From Rhodanobacteraceae bacterium ZG21-1 (lineage in GTDB: Bacteria; Pseudomonadota; Gammaproteobacteria; Xanthomonadales; Rhodanobacteraceae): a DNA stretch of 64,000 bases. Position 1 is the first letter of the stretch. Every line of letters begins with the position of its first letter. The stretch lies in assembly GCA_021390615.1 (NCBI GenBank), contig JAJEJU010000024.1, positions 1,965,428 to 2,029,427 on the forward strand. The letters run 5' to 3'. A program made the position numbers and the translations under genes. This document shows positions 45,556 to 63,200 of the stretch, one piece after another. The notes under the pieces are model-generated. The model saw only the letters and a program-made list of their open reading frames with translations, was not told where the DNA came from and ran no database searches.

Positions 45556-46815
45556 TCAGCGCGGCGGCGCCTGCTCCAGCGCATGCTGGCTCACGCCGTG
45601 CATGCCGCGCACCAGGCGGTCGCGAACCTCGGCCAGCTTGCTCTCGCGTTCGCGATCGCCGGCGGCCACCTCGCGCTCGATGTCGATCACCTCGTGCATG
45701 GTGCGGATGGTCTCGTCGGCCACCTGGGCCAGCACGTCGATGTTGCGTGAATCGCCGCCCAGGCTGCGCGCGGCCGCGGTGGCCGCGTCGTGGGCGCCCT
45801 TGGAGGCCAGCAAGGTGATCTGCCGGCTGGCTTCGTCGAGCTTCTCGGATTCGTCGGCCACGTTCTTCAGCTGCACCTGCACCACCGCCTGCGAGGCCAC
45901 CGCCATCAGCCGCGGGATCACCACCAGCATGCCGTTCGACACCTTCATCATGCGTGTCTCGGCGGCCTTGCGGTTCTGCCCGATGATCGGGATCAGCATC
46001 GCCGAACCGACCAGGGCCTCGCGCATCTCGGCCACCTTGCCGCGGAAATTGGCCAACGCGCCGCGGAACTCCATCACGTCGGCGGCGTCGGCCGGATCGC
46101 TGGTCTGCAGCGCATGCTGGCGCAGCGCCTCGAGTTCGTCCTCGCCGCGGTCCAACGCGATCTGGCCGGCGGCGATCTCGATCTTCAGCTTGTGCAGGCT
46201 GTCGCGGATCGCGTGTGCCTGCTGGTCGAGCAGCTCGATGGTGACGCCGAGATCGGCCTTGGTCTTGCGCGCCTTGGCCTGCTCCTCGTCCATCAGGGCG
46301 AGGAACTGCTTGCGGTTTTCCTGGAAGCCCTTGAACGCGGTGTGCGCATCGGACACGGCGCCCATCAGCTTGCCGAACAGGCCGGAACGCGGCGCCGGCG
46401 CCTTGCCGGAAGCCTCGGCCTGCAGATCCGTGATACGCAGGATCTTCACGCCGTCGATCACCGCCGCGGCGATGCGCCCGACTTCGCCGGCATCGCCCAC
46501 GCGCACGCCGCTCAGCAGCTGGCGCGAAGCTTCGCTGATGCCCGACAGCACGTCGTCGCCGTGCTGCAGCAACGAAGTGGTCTTGCGGAAATCGATGCGC
46601 TGGGCAGAATGGTTGGCGGCGGCCAGTTCATCGGGCGCCAGATTGGCCACTTCGACCAGCCGCTCGGCACGCGGCTGCGCCAGCAGGCGCGGATCGTCGA
46701 CGGGCACCAGGGGCTGATCGGTCTTGGCGGGCAAGGCCGCCGGCGTGGGAACGGACGGCGCCAAGTCGTCGAAAGTCGACAGATCCAGCGGCTTGTTGTC
46801 AGGGGTAACGGACAT
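45556..46815 (-). CDS. telA: TelA-family toxic anion (tellurite) resistance protein
   Basis: The gene encodes 419 residues from the ATG at 46815, with GGAGG about 9 bases upstream. The TelA family pattern is clear: KLMGAVSDAHTAFKGFQENR, LDQQAHAIRDSLHKLKIEIA, NFRGKVAEMREALVGSAMLI, PIIGQNRKAAETRMMKVSNG. The protein is almost wholly helical and likely forms a coiled-coil scaffold. TelA is linked to tellurite and other toxic-anion tolerance and to membrane stress. It leads a four-gene operon with a hypothetical protein and two YbjQ-like proteins. The actual stimulus is not shown by the sequence. Confidence 0.88.
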   Translation of the reverse strand: MSVTPDNKPLDLSTFDDLAPSVPTPAALPAKTDQPLVPVDDPRLLAQPRAERLVEVANLAPDELAAANHSAQRIDFRKTTSLLQHGDDVLSGISEASRQLLSGVRVGDAGEVGRIAAAVIDGVKILRITDLQAEASGKAPAPRSGLFGKLMGAVSDAHTAFKGFQENRKQFLALMDEEQAKARKTKADLGVTIELLDQQAHAIRDSLHKLKIEIAAGQIALDRGEDELEALRQHALQTSDPADAADVMEFRGALANFRGKVAEMREALVGSAMLIPIIGQNRKAAETRMMKVSNGMLVVIPRLMAVASQAVVQVQLKNVADESEKLDEASRQITLLASKGAHDAATAAARSLGGDSRNIDVLAQVADETIRTMHEVIDIEREVAAGDRERESKLAEVRDRLVRGMHGVSQHALEQAPPR

Positions 46816-47174
46816 GCTGCGCAGCCTCCGTGGCGACACAAACATCAAGGGGCGATCGGCACCTGCCAGGACCGCCTTACCGGCGCCGCATCATACTCGC
46901 AACGGCTGACGACGCGCCGTACGTTATAGCAGAGCAGCAAACCGGTCGGCCGCCGTCAAGGCGTGCCGGAACTTTCCGCCCATGATCGGCCAACCTTATC
47001 GTGGACATGGCTCGAACTCGCGGGATGGCAGATACGGCGTCTGCAATGGCGGCTACTTCGAACGGGACGACATTTGAGAACCCCACTGCCATCCGGCGCA
47101 TCCTGCCCGGATGGCACTTTGGACAAACGACAGGACTCTTGCGCGCGGCCGCCGGTCCAGGCCCGCGCGCCGGA
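46816..47174. other. Intergenic region between telA and ispF
   Basis: About 360 bases with no supported gene. It contains the telA promoter region on its left and a strong hairpin near ispF (47087-47116). No ribosome binding site precedes any of the short frames. Confidence 0.45.
47087..47116 (-). terminator. Hairpin after ispF
   Basis: A perfect 10-bp stem (TGCCATCCGG/CCGGATGGCA) with a 10-base loop lies about 60 bases after the ispF stop. There is no T-run, so it is a probable but unproven transcript end. Confidence 0.5.
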
Positions 47175-47669
47175 TCACTGCGCCAGTTCGCCCTTCCCGT
47201 CCTTCATCAGCAGCACGCAGGCCTGCGCCGCGATGCCCTCGCCGCGGCCAGTGAAGCCGAGCTTTTCGGTGGTGGTGGCCTTGATGCTCACCTGGTCCCG
47301 ATCGCACTGCAGGTCGGCGGCGAGGTTGTCGCGCATGGCCTGCGCATGCGGGCCGACCTTGGGCGCCTCGCAGATCACCGTCACGTCGGCATTGCCCAGC
47401 CGATAGCCGCGCTCGTGCATCAGCGCAGCGCAGTGGCGCAGGAACAGCCGACTGTCGGCATCGCGCCAACGCGCGTCCGACGGCGGAAAATGCTTGCCGA
47501 TGTCGCCCAGCGCCAGCGCGCCGAGGATGGCGTCGCACAGCGCGTGGATCACCACGTCGCCGTCGGAATGCGCCACCACGCCATGCGTATGCGGCACCGC
47601 CACGCCGCCCAGCGTCACGTGGTTGCCTACGCCGAAGGCGTGAACGTCAAAACCCTGTCCGATACGCAT
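47175..47669 (-). CDS. ispF: 2-C-methyl-D-erythritol 2,4-cyclodiphosphate synthase
   Basis: The gene encodes 164 residues from the ATG at 47669 (an adjacent ATG at 47672 is possible). The metal-binding D-x-H motif is in [11 protein letters not shown], and [33 protein letters not shown] and [17 protein letters not shown] are canonical. It closes the cyclodiphosphate ring in the MEP isoprenoid pathway. It overlaps the upstream membrane gene by 23 bases, so translation is coupled. Confidence 0.95.
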   Translation of the reverse strand: MRIGQGFDVHAFGVGNHVTLGGVAVPHTHGVVAHSDGDVVIHALCDAILGALALGDIGKHFPPSDARWRDADSRLFLRHCAALMHERGYRLGNADVTVICEAPKVGPHAQAMRDNLAADLQCDRDQVSIKATTTEKLGFTGRGEGIAAQACVLLMKDGKGELAQ

Positions 47670-48336
47670 CATTCACCCTTGCCACACGACGACGGTCGGC
47701 CCAGGCCGCCCACGGAATCAACAACCACATGGCCGCCGCGGCATACGCCACATCGGCGATGCTGTCCGGCGAAGAAGGATCCAGCAAACCGTCGAGGTAG
47801 ACCAGGGCCAGAAAGACCATCAGCGCCCATGCGCCCCAGCGTCCTCTCCGACCATAGCCCCGCGTCGCGCTCAGGTAGATCGCCGCGCCGCCACCCAGCA
47901 AGGCGAATTCGATGGCAGCGGTCGCGAACGGAAATCGCCAGATGCCCAGGCCGTGCAGCGTCGAGGCATGCGGATACAAGGGCAGATCGGGAGCGTGCAC
48001 GAACCAGTCCAGCAGCCAGTGGCTAGGCACCAGCAAGGCCAGCACCCACGCCTCGCGCCGGCTGCGCTTGAAGGCGAAGTGCAGCAGGCCTAGCAGCGCA
48101 CCCATCGCGCACAGACCGAGCAGGCTGTGCGAATACGGATAGTCGGTGAAGGCCAGCGGCGTCACCGCGGTCGCGCCAGGCTTCACTTCAGCGTGCTCGA
48201 TGCCGAGCAGCAGCAACAGCGGCCACAGCAGATCCGCCCACTGCGCCGCGAAAAACAGGCTGCCCAGCGAGACGCGCGGCACTACGCGCTTGGCGGCATA
48301 GGCAAGTCCGAAGTGCCCCAGGAACATCGCGCTCAA
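47647..48336 (-). CDS. YdjM-like membrane-bound metal-dependent hydrolase
   Basis: The protein has 229 residues with about six hydrophobic helices. The DUF457/YdjM pattern shows [50 protein letters not shown]. Conserved histidines and aspartates could bind a metal, and E. coli YdjM is LexA-regulated. It sits between ispD and ispF with overlaps at both ends (4 bases with ispD, 23 with ispF). This is unusual because ispD and ispF are normally adjacent or fused. No link to isoprenoid synthesis is known. Confidence 0.75.
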   Translation of the reverse strand: MSAMFLGHFGLAYAAKRVVPRVSLGSLFFAAQWADLLWPLLLLLGIEHAEVKPGATAVTPLAFTDYPYSHSLLGLCAMGALLGLLHFAFKRSRREAWVLALLVPSHWLLDWFVHAPDLPLYPHASTLHGLGIWRFPFATAAIEFALLGGGAAIYLSATRGYGRRGRWGAWALMVFLALVYLDGLLDPSSPDSIADVAYAAAAMWLLIPWAAWADRRRVARVNDAYRTGF

Positions 48337-49043
48337 GCCCCTGCGGTGCGCGCGAGCAAGAATTCCGCCAGCGCGAAATCCGCGCTGGTGGTGACTTTGA
48401 GGTTGTCCTCGGCGCCTTCCACCAGCAGCGGCGCGAAGCCGGCCAGTTCCATCGCCATCGCTTCGTCGCTGGGCTTGATCCCCTGCTCGGCGGCGGCGCG
48501 CAGCGCGGCGATCAGTTCGCCGCGCCGAAACATCTGCGGGGTGAAGGCACGCCAGCGCGCGTCGCGAGGCTCGGTCTGCTCGCTGCGTCCGGCATCGTCG
48601 GCGCGCTTCAGCGTATCGCGCAGCGGCGCACCGAGCAGCGCACCGCCGGCAGGCATGCCCAGCTCGATCAATCGCGCGATATCGGCATGCCGCACGCAGG
48701 GCCGCGCGGCGTCGTGGACCAGCACGAAGTCTTCCGCGCTCACCGCCTCCGGCAAGGCCAGCAGGCCGGCCAGCACGGAATCACTGCGTTCCGCGCCGCC
48801 GACCGTGGTGAGCACCGGCTTGCCGCCCGGAAGCGCCAGGCCCGGCCAATGCGGATCGGCAGCGCCGAGCACGACCAGCAGTCCGGCGATCTGCGGATGG
48901 CTGGCCAGTCGCTCCAGGGTGTGCAAGATCAAGGGTCGCCCGGCCAGCGGCAGGTACTGCTTGGGGCAATCGCCGCCGACGCGGGTGCCGCGGCCAGCCG
49001 CCGGCACCACGCACCAGCAAGCGGGGCGCGCGCTCACCGGCAT
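48333..49043 (-). CDS. ispD: 2-C-methyl-D-erythritol 4-phosphate cytidylyltransferase
   Basis: The protein has 236 residues. The nucleotide-binding start is VVPAAGRGTRVGGDCPKQYL with the conserved lysine and arginine. VGGAERSDSVLAGL, FVLVHDAARPCV and RAFTPQMFR follow. It makes CDP-methylerythritol in the MEP pathway. It lies downstream of ftsB, as in E. coli, and overlaps the YdjM-like gene by 4 bases. Confidence 0.95.
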   Translation of the reverse strand: MPVSARPACWCVVPAAGRGTRVGGDCPKQYLPLAGRPLILHTLERLASHPQIAGLLVVLGAADPHWPGLALPGGKPVLTTVGGAERSDSVLAGLLALPEAVSAEDFVLVHDAARPCVRHADIARLIELGMPAGGALLGAPLRDTLKRADDAGRSEQTEPRDARWRAFTPQMFRRGELIAALRAAAEQGIKPSDEAMAMELAGFAPLLVEGAEDNLKVTTSADFALAEFLLARTAGA

Positions 49044-49212
49044 GCCGCCAGGTACCGACGCGATGCGGTCGGTTGCGCGCTCGCTTCGGCAAGGCGAAGC
49101 CTCGTTTGCTCAGGCTCCGGCCACGCCGCGCCGTTCCACTTGGCAGCACAGCCACGCTGTGGCAGCTCTGGCCGAACCAGCCCGAACGCTATCCGTTCCA
49201 TCGCTGCGGTGG

Positions 49213-49557
49213 TCAATGGCCAGCGCCGGCGGCGGCAGGCGCCGCGGCACTCGCTGGCGCGGCAGGCCGCTCGATCACCTGGTAGAACACCTCGCCCGGC
49301 TTGATGAGGCCCAGCTCGGATCGCGCGCGCGCCTCGACCGCCTGCCTGCCGTCCTTCGCATTGCCGGGCGATTTCAGGTCCTGCACGTCGGCGCTCAAGG
49401 CCTGGTTGAGCTGCAGCTGCTTGGCGTTCTTCTCGCTCTGCGCCTGCACCGCCGCGCGCAGGTTCTGCACGTCGCGCATGCTGCCGGTGCCGGTCCACAG
49501 TTTCATCTGCAGACCGATCAGCAGCAGGATCAGGATCAGGGCGACCCAGCGCAACAT
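49213..49557 (-). CDS. ftsB: Cell division protein FtsB
   Basis: The protein has 114 residues. One N-terminal helix (WVALILILLLIGLQMKLWTG) is followed by a periplasmic coiled coil (DVQNLRAAVQAQSEKNAKQL) and the family motif VEARARSELGLIKPGEVFYQ. The C-terminus is an Ala/Pro-rich tail of about 20 residues not seen in E. coli FtsB. FtsB bridges FtsL and FtsQ in the divisome. It is 18 bases after eno, the standard eno-ftsB-ispD order. Confidence 0.92.
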   Translation of the reverse strand: MLRWVALILILLLIGLQMKLWTGTGSMRDVQNLRAAVQAQSEKNAKQLQLNQALSADVQDLKSPGNAKDGRQAVEARARSELGLIKPGEVFYQVIERPAAPASAAAPAAAGAGH

Positions 49558-49575
49558 GGCCCGTGCGGCGCCCGG

Positions 49576-51310
<1,735 letters not shown>

Positions 51311-51313
51311 GGC

Positions 51314-55760
<4,447 letters not shown>

Positions 55761-56282
55761 TCCGCTGATCGAAACCGGCACCGGGCCGGAGGCAGGATGC
55801 CGAACAACGCCGTGATGCGCGGCGACGTCGCATCGGGCACCGATACGGCTCGACTAGGCCGCAGGCATCGATGGAACGCTGCGATCACTCTCTGTTCCGT
55901 AAGGTGTGCACCGGCCACGACCGTAACGCAGCCTGCCGCTGTAGTCGTATCGGCGCAGCAACAGCGCCTGCAGCCGATGCGACGAAAGCCGGCGACGGGC
56001 GCAGAAAGCCGCCACGCTGCGGCCAATGCGCTTAGGCTAATACGCTTGCCGATAAGCCATGCGCCGGCCACGGCCATGATGCGGCGCGCGACAGCGCGCC
56101 GTATCCGCGCATCGGTGCGGCAAGGACATCCGCGGCTCACTCGACGAAAGCCGGCTTGCGGCAAGCACAGCAACCACGGTGCCGCAGCCCGCACGCCTCT
56201 GTGTTTCAGACTAGGTATACGGCACAGCCATGAGGTCGCTCACCATCCGCCCGCAGGCGTGACGGCAAGCGACCCCGCCGGC
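55761..56282. repeat. Degenerate tandem repeat region, no confident gene
   Basis: Two imperfect copies of a ~155-base unit can be seen. Each includes a CCGGCCACG(A/G)CC motif (55911 and 56064) and CGACGAAAGCCGG (55980 and 56142). Minus-strand translation of 55736-56194 shows matching repeats (AGFRR, then VAGAWLIGKRISLSAL and VAGAHLTEQRVIAAF). This could be a decaying 152-codon gene or a repeat family of structured non-coding elements. No ribosome binding site is clear. Confidence 0.45.
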
Positions 56283-57122
56283 TTACTGACCGCCCTGATC
56301 CACGCGCACCTCGACCCGCCGATTGGGCGACAGGCAGTCGATCAACTCAGTGCGTTTACGCTGGTTGCACTCGACCACCGGATCGGCCTTGCCGCGACCT
56401 TCGGCGCTGATCCTGTCCGCGGCGACGCCGTGCTCTTCCAGGTAGTGCATCACCGTCTCGGCGCGGCGCTGCGACAAGGACTGGTTATAGGCGTCGCTGC
56501 CGATGCGGTCGGTGTAGCCCACCACGCGAATGCCGGCCGCCTTGGCGCCGGCGTCGGCGATCTGCTGCGCCAGCTTCGCCAGTTGCTCGCGTCCATCCGG
56601 CTTGATGTCCGCCGCATCCGACTTGTCGAACACGAACAGCGCGTCGGTCGACAGGGTGAAGGTCTGCTCCTTGGGCGGCGTGGGACCCGTATCCTTCGGC
56701 GCATCGTTCAGCAGATCGGCGCAGGATGCCGGCTGCCAGTAAAAGCTGCGCGCCAGCTTCTGTTCGTCGAACAGAATCTTGTACTGGCACTGCACCACCT
56801 CGTCCGTGCCCGGCTTGTGCAGGTTGAACAGATAGTTCCATTCGCGCACACCCCACACACCCTCGTGGAAATGGGGTGGTCCCAGCCGCGCCATGATCTG
56901 CTGTTTGTTCATGCCCGCCGCGATGCCGCGCAGGCTGGCCACGGTCGGATACGTGCCGCCTTTATGCATCGGGGTGACGCTGTCCGGCGACGGCCAGCTC
57001 AGTTGGTCGGCATGGCTGCCGTCCGGCGCCACGCTGCGGCTGACGTTGCCGCAGGCGCCCAGGCCGCCCAGCGCGATCAGCAGGGCGGCCGCCATTGCAT
57101 GTTTCATGAGTCCGTTGCGCAT
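56283..57122 (-). CDS. TpgA-like lipoprotein: SmpA/OmlA plus OmpA-type domain
   Basis: The gene encodes 279 residues from the ATG at 57122 (57107 is an alternative). The lipobox is ALGGLGACGN. An SmpA/OmlA (BamE-like) fold follows: LRGIAAGMNKQQIMARLGPP, then GVREWNYLFNLHKPG. The C-terminal OmpA domain has the peptidoglycan-binding pattern VVGYTDRIGSDAYNQSLSQR RAETV and SPNRRVEVRVDQ. This domain pair is that of TpgA, the Acinetobacter partner that stabilises the trimeric autotransporter AtaA. Here it directly follows a YadA/Hia-type gene on the same strand, 95 bases after its stop. The partner role is inferred from this match. Confidence 0.85.
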   Translation of the reverse strand: MRNGLMKHAMAAALLIALGGLGACGNVSRSVAPDGSHADQLSWPSPDSVTPMHKGGTYPTVASLRGIAAGMNKQQIMARLGPPHFHEGVWGVREWNYLFNLHKPGTDEVVQCQYKILFDEQKLARSFYWQPASCADLLNDAPKDTGPTPPKEQTFTLSTDALFVFDKSDAADIKPDGREQLAKLAQQIADAGAKAAGIRVVGYTDRIGSDAYNQSLSQRRAETVMHYLEEHGVAADRISAEGRGKADPVVECNQRKRTELIDCLSPNRRVEVRVDQGGQ

Positions 57123-57217
57123 CTTGTCGCACCTCGTCGAAAGTTTGGAGGAGGCTCCGCGCCCGGCGCGGAGCCGGGCGATTCCGTTCATCGCGAAATC
57201 GCCCTTGCCGTGCCGCT

Positions 57218-60200
57218 TCACCACACCATCGCCGCGCCGACGCCGCCGCCGGTGTCGCCGCGCGAGTCGGTGCTGAGGTTGAGCTTGTAGACCCAGCGAC
57301 CGCTCTCCGAGATGGTCGACACGCCCACCGCAATGCCCGTCTCGCCGTGGAAGCTGCCCGCGGCGACGGCGGCCGAGCTCTGGTTCGGCTGGTAGGCCTG
57401 CGGCAGGCTGGCCACCGCGATCGCCGAGGCGACGCCCGCGTTGGCGCGATTGCCGATGCGGTTGAGGTTTTCGTTGACGGTCTGGAACTGCTGATCGGTG
57501 TAGTTCTTCGACCAGTTCTCCGCGGTGTTGATGCCCGCGTTGAGCTGATTCACGTTCACCGCATCCGTCCCCGCCGTGCCCGGACCCACGTTGTGGATCG
57601 TCGTCGTCGCCGTGCTGCTCCCGCCACCGCCCAGCGTCACGCTGCTGTAGTTCGGGCTGCCGTCCGCATTCGTGTCGTACTGCACCGACCCCGCCTGCGC
57701 CGCCTGCAGCTGGCCCACGTTCACCGCATCCGTCGTCGCCGTGCCCGCCGACACGTTGGTGATCTGACGCGTATTCCCCGCACTGCCCACCGACACGCTG
57801 TTCGCTCGGTTCGCCACCGACCCCGTGCCGATCGCCACGCTGTTCGACGCCGTCGCCTGCGACCCCTGGCCCACCGCCGTGCTGTTCGCGCCCGTCGCCG
57901 CGCTGTTGTCACCCAACGCCGTGCTGTTCGATCCCGACGCCACCGCCGCATTGCCGCCCGCCACCGAGGTCGTTCCGGTCGCCGACGGCGCCGTCGTGTT
58001 CGCGTCCTTGCTCACCTGGAACATCCCCGCCGAGCCGTCCTGCAGGTTCTTGATGTCCGTGGTGTTCTGCGTCACCTGGTTCTGCACGTTCGTCACCGTC
58101 GAGCCCACCGCCGCCACCTGGCTCGCCACCGAGTACAGCTGGCTGCCATTGACCGCATCCGTGCTCGTCGCACTCACCTGACCGGCCGCCACGTTCTGGA
58201 TCTGACGCTCGTTGCCCGCACTGCCCACGCTCACCGCGCTGGTCGGGTTTGTGCCGGCAAAGCCGCCGAACGTCGTGCCGTTGATGGTCACGCTGCTCAC
58301 CCCTACCGCCGCGCTGGTCACCGAGCCTGCGCCCAGCGCCACGTCGCCGGCATTGGTCGCGGTCGCGCCGCTGCCGATCGCCACCCCCTTGCTGCCCGAG
58401 GCCGTGGCCGTATCGCCCAGCGCCACCGACCCGGCCGCGCCCGCCGTGCTGTTGTTGCCCAGCGCCACCGAGCCCTGGCCCACCGCCTTGTTGCCGTTGC
58501 CGATCGCCACCGCGCCGTTGGCCTGGTTGCCCGCCGTCGCACTGGCGCTGCCGTCGGCATTGGCGATGTTGTTGGCGCCGCCGGTGAACGCGCCGGTGCC
58601 CGAGGCGTAGCTCGGATCGCCGATCGCCACCGCCCCGTTGCCGTAGGCGCTGTTGCCTGCACCGATCGACACCGCCGAGCCGCCGCCCGCGTTCGCGCCG
58701 TGCCCGATCGCCACTGCATCGGCCGCGCTCGCCTGTGCGCCGTTGCCGGCCGCATAGCTCGAGTCGCCGCTGGCGATGCTGTTCGGGCCGATCGCCACGC
58801 TGTCGGCGCCGCTGGCCTGGCTGTCCGCCCCGCTGGAGTTGGCATGGAAGTACTTGATGCCGCCGCCGGTGGTGATGGTCGTCAGCTGGTTGCCGATCGC
58901 GTCCACGGCCGTGTTGGTCGCATACAGCTGCGAGCCGTTCACCGCATCGGTGCTGGTCGCGCTGACCTGACCCGCGGCCACGTTGGTGATGGTCCGCTCC
59001 GCTCCGGCGCTGCCTACGCTCACCGTGCTGGTCGGGTTGGTGCCGGAATAAGCGTAGCTGGTGCCGTTGATGGTGCCGCCCGTCGTCGCCACCACCGCCG
59101 CCGTGCTCGAGCCGCTGCCCAGCGCCACGTCGCCGGCATTCGCCGAGGCCGTCGCGCCGTTGCCGATCGCCACCGCATTGCTCTGGCCCGACACCGCGCT
59201 CGGACCGACCGCCACGCTGTCGGTGCCGGTCGCCTGGCTGTCCGGATTGGTCGAGTTGGCGTGGAAGTACTTGATGCCACCGCCGCCATTGACCGAGTTG
59301 TTGATCTGGCTCAACACGTTCTGCACCGAGTTGTAGGTGTTGCCGCCATAGCTCAGGTCCGTGGTCACCGCCCCGGTGGTGCTGTTGTACGTGCTGTTGC
59401 CGCCCAGGCTGTTCGCCACGCTGTTGCCCAGGGTCGTCACCTGCGTCCCCACCGAGGTCACGGCTGTGTTGGTCGCGTACAGCTGCGAACCGTTGATCGC
59501 ATCGGTCGAGCTCGCGGCGACCTGGCCGGCAGCCACGTTGGTGATGGTCCGCTCCGCTCCGGCACTGCCTACGCTCACCGTGCTGGTCGGGTTGGTGCCG
59601 GAATAAGCGTAGCTGGTGCCATTGATGCTGCCGCCCGTCGTCGCCACCACCGCCGCCGTGCTCGAGCCGCTGCCCAGCGCCACGTCGCCCGCATTCGCCG
59701 AGGCCGTCGCGCCGTTGCCGATTGCCACCGCATTGCTCTGGCCCGACACCGCGCTCGGGCCCACCGCCACGCTGTCGGTGCCGGTCGCCTGGCTGTCCGG
59801 GTTGGTCGAGTTGGTGTGGAAGTACTTGATGCCACCGCCGCCATTGACCGCGCCGTTGATCTGGCTCAACACGTTCTGCACCGAGTTGTAGGTGCTGCCG
59901 CCGTAGCTCAGGTCGGTGGTCACCGCACCGGTGGTGCTGTTGTAGGTGCTGCCGCCGCCCAGGCCACTCGCCACGCTATTGCCCAGGTTCGTCACCTGCG
60001 TACCGACAGCGGTCACTGAGTTGTTGGTCGCATACAGCTGCGAACCGTTGACGGCGTCCGTGCTGGTGCTGCTCAGCGTACCTGCCGTCAGGTTGGTGAT
60101 CTTCACCCCGCCGGCCGGCGCACCCGCACCGCCCGTTGCGCCCAGGGTGATGGTGTTGCCGCCCGCGGCGTCGTACTTCACGGCGATGTTCGCGGTGTTG

Positions 60201-63200
60201 CTCACGTTGGTGTTCAACGCGTTCAGCGCATCGGCCACGCTCGTCTGGTTGGTCGCCGCCCCCACTGCGCCGGTCGCGCTCACGCTGTTGATCGGCTGGC
60301 TGAAGCCGCCGATCGTTCCGGTCGTGCTGTTGTAGGTCGCGCCGCCACCCAGGGTGCTCGCCGTGCTGTTGCCCAGGCTGGTGACCTGGCTGCCGACCGC
60401 ACCCACCGCCGTGTTGGTTGCGTACAGCTGCGAGCCGTTGATCGCATCCGTCGAGCTCGCAGCGACCTGGCCGGCGGCCACGTTGGTGATGGTCCGCTCG
60501 GCTCCAGCGCCGCCCACGCTGACCGTGCTGGTCGGGTTGGTGCCGGAATATGCGTAGCTGGTGCCGTTGATGGTGCCGCCCGTCGTCGCCACCACCGCCG
60601 CCGTGCTCGAGCCGCTGCCCAGCGCCACGTCGCCCGCATTCGCCGACGCCGTCGCGCCGTTGCCGATTGCCACCGCATTGCTCTGGCCCGACACCGCGCT
60701 CGGACCCACCGCCACGCTGTCGGTGCCGGTGGCCTGGCTATCCGGGTTGGTCGAGTTGGCGTGGAAGTACTTGATGCCACCACCGCCATTGACCGAGTTG
60801 TTGATCTGGCTCAACACGTTCTGCACCGAGTTGTAGGTGCTGCCGCCGTAGCTCAGGTCCGTGGTCACCGCACCGGTGGTGCTGTTGTACGTGCTGTTGC
60901 CGCCCAGGCTGTTCGCCACGCTGTTGCCCAGGGTCGTCACCTGCGTTCCCACCGAGGTCACCGCCGTGTTGGTTGCGTACAGCTGCGAACCGTTGATCGC
61001 ATCGGTCGAGCTCGCGGCGACCTGGCCCGCAGCGACGTTGGTGATGGTCCGCTCCGCTCCGGCACTGCCCACGCTCACCGTGCTGGTCGGGTTGGTGCCG
61101 GAATATGCGTAGCTGGTGCCGTTGATGGTGCCGCCCGTCGTCGCCACCACCGCCGCCGTGCTCGAGCCGCTGCCCAGCGCCACGTCGCCCGCATTCGCCG
61201 AGGCCGTCGCGCCGTTGCCGATCGCCACCGCATTGCTCTGGCCCGACACCGCGCTCGGACCGACCGCCACGCTGTCGGTGCCGGTCGCCTGGCTATCCGG
61301 GTTGGTCGAGTTGGCGTGGAAGTATTTGATGCCGCCGCCATTGTTGATGTTGCTGATCGACTGGTTGGTCGCGTACAGCTGCGAACCGTTGACGGCATCC
61401 GTGCTGCTGCTGCTCAGCGTACCCGCCGTCAGGTTGGTGATCTTCACTCCACCGGCCGGCGCACCCGCTCCACCCGTTGCGCCCAGGGTGACGGTGTTGC
61501 CGCCTGCGGCGTCGTACTTCACGGCGATATTCGCCGTGTTGTCCACGTTGGTGTTCAACGCGCTCAGCGCACCGGCCACGCTCGTCTGGTTGGTCGCCGC
61601 ACCCACCGCGCCCGTCGCACTCACGCTGTTGATCGGCTGGCTGAAGCCGCTGATCGTCCCGGTGGTGCTGTTGTAGGTCGCGCCGCCGCCCAGGGTGCTC
61701 GCCGTGCTGTTGCCCAGGCTGGTGACCTGACTGCCGACGGCACCCACCGCGGTGTTGGTTGCGTACAGCTGCGAGCCGTTGATCGCATCCGTCGAGCTCG
61801 CAGCGACCTGGCCGGCGGCCACGTTGGTGATGGTCCGCTCGCTGCCCGAAGCACCCACGCTGACCGTGCTGGTCGGGTTGGTGCCAGAGTACGCGTAGCT
61901 GCTGCCGTTGATCGTGCCGCCAGTCGTCGCGGTCGCAGCCGCCGTGATCGAGCCTGCACCCAGGGCCACATCGTTCGCGTTCTTCGCGCTCGCACCCGAA
62001 CCCAGCGCCACGCCATTGCCGGCCGATGCGGTTGCCGTGTCGCCCAGCGCCACGCCGCCTGCCGCCGCCGCATTGCTGCTATTGCCCAGCGCCACCGAAC
62101 CTTGGCCGGTCGCGCTATTGGTATTGCCCAGCGCCACGGCACCCTGACCGTTCGCCGTATTGCTGTTGCCCATGGCGACTGCGCCCGTACCGGTCGCGCT
62201 GTTCGGATCGCCGATCGCCACCGCGCCGTTGCCGTTGGCGGTGTTGCCCACGCCGATCGATACCGCCTGACCACCGGTCGCCTTTGCCGTCTGCCCGATC
62301 GCCACTGCGCCGGCCGAATTCGCGATGGCACCGACGCCCTGGGCAATCGAATTACCGCCGGTCGCTTGCGCCCCAGCACCGAACGCGATATCACCGGAAA
62401 TGCCCGGCGAACCGCTGACGCCAGCGACAGCATTCTGTCCCTGCGCCAGCGCACCATTGCCATAGGCGCCCGCATTGGCTCCCACGGCGACGGCATTGGC
62501 ACCGGCCGCCTGCGCCGAATTGCCCAGGGCCACGGTATTGCCGCCACTGGCATTGCTGGCGTTGCCGATGGCCACCGCGGCCGAACCGGTCGCCTGCGCC
62601 GCCGTGCTGATCGCCACGGCGTCGCCGCCAGTCGCAGTCGGTCCGGCGCCTCCGGAAAGTCCGAACACGCCGGAGATGGACGTACCGATAGCTACGTTGC
62701 CGCCGGTCTGCCCGCCGCTGCTCGGTTTGGTCGTGGAGTCCACACCCAGCGCGACATCGCCACTACCAGCTGCCGTCGAATGCATGCCCACGGCCACCGA
62801 GCCGTAACTGCTCGCGCTGGATATGGGCGCTATCGCGACCGCACCGAAACCCGCTGCCGTCGAGCCGGCAGCGGCAAACGAGCTTTGTCCCGAGGCCGTC
62901 GATGCGGCCCCTATCGCGGTGGAGCTCAGGCCGCTGGCCGTCGTGTCGGCACCGATCGCCGTCGCGCCGCCGAAGCCGTTCGAGGGGATCGGATTGGCCT
63001 GGGCATTGGCGCCGATCGCCACGTCCAGCTGACTTACCCCTTTGCCGGTATCCACGCCGGCGCCGGCACTGGTACCGATGGCGATCGTATTGGCTCCGCT
63101 GGCCTTGGCCAACGAGCCTTCGGCAATCGAGGAGCCACCGATCGCCTGGGCGCCGTTGCCCAGGGCGATATCGGCCGCGATGGTCGGCGTCCCGTTCACA

